DNA from: Engraulis encrasicolus | Taxonomy: Eukaryota; Chordata; Actinopteri; Clupeiformes; Engraulidae | Direction of reading: 5' to 3' | Length of the DNA: 64,000 bases | Assembly (NCBI RefSeq): GCF_034702125.1 | Contig: NC_085876.1 | Coordinates: 7,222,864 to 7,286,863 of the forward strand | Program-made: the position numbers and the translations under genes | Shown: positions 63,921 through 64,000 of the stretch, one piece after another | Numbering within the stretch: the stretch's first letter is position 1 | Layout of the letters: each line of letters begins with the position of its first letter | The notes under the pieces: generated by a model | The model's input: only the letters and a program-made list of their open reading frames with translations | Databases searched by the model: none | What the model was told of the DNA's origin: nothing

Positions 63921-64000
63921 GTAATAGAATATTGTTCCCTATTTTCCGCACCGGACCACAGGATGTAATATACCCTACTGAGAGGCAGACGGACACAAAA

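Overview
The window looks like a teleost fish chromosome. It carries three intron-containing vertebrate protein genes with GT-AG introns. The space around them is packed with (CA)n/(TG)n microsatellites, tRNA-derived SINEs, Tc1-like remnants, L2-like and other LINE fragments, and many short hAT- and Harbinger-type inverted-repeat elements. No prokaryotic, viral or CRISPR feature was seen. The species cannot be named from the sequence alone.

Region 1 (1-28.4 kb, + strand) holds the last 21 coding exons of a MYM-type zinc-finger gene of the ZMYM2/3/4 class, most likely zmym4. The window enters the gene inside its MYM finger array and leaves after its stop codon and poly(A) signal. Exon phases agree across all 20 introns, so about 1,177 codons can be read. 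The order is MYM fingers, a conserved proline-rich linker, a low-complexity Ser/Tyr/Gln segment, an acidic segment, and the Crypton-derived C-terminal domain (DUF3504). One intron holds an apparently intact three-exon hAT transposase of 715 codons in the same orientation. Its first coding exon has an acceptor in the same phase as the upstream zmym donor. Four exon edges of this gene have been tandemly duplicated into the introns. About half of its introns begin with a CA tract just after the 5' splice site.

Region 2 (28.4-43.7 kb) is mainly repeats around one minus-strand gene (38,964 to 33,763). That gene encodes a 309-residue type II membrane C-type lectin receptor with two ITIM-like tyrosine motifs and a variant sugar-binding site. 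A 720-bp palindromic hAT MITE starts just after its stop codon.

Region 3 (43.7-54.2 kb, + strand) is the complete six-exon adenylate kinase 2 gene (ak2, 241 residues). Its fifth intron contains a second complete but frameshifted hAT element with a perfect 8-bp target duplication, plus other MITEs.

Region 4 (54.6-64.0 kb, + strand) begins with a CRE-rich promoter and a non-coding first exon with a strong donor. A microsatellite-rich intron of about 8.6 kb follows, then a second exon near the right edge that may contain a start codon. The gene cannot be identified. Human ZMYM4 and AK2 both lie on 1p34-35, which supports the zmym4 call. The genes have unrelated roles (chromatin zinc-finger protein, immune-type lectin, mitochondrial nucleotide kinase), and nothing suggests a joint pathway.
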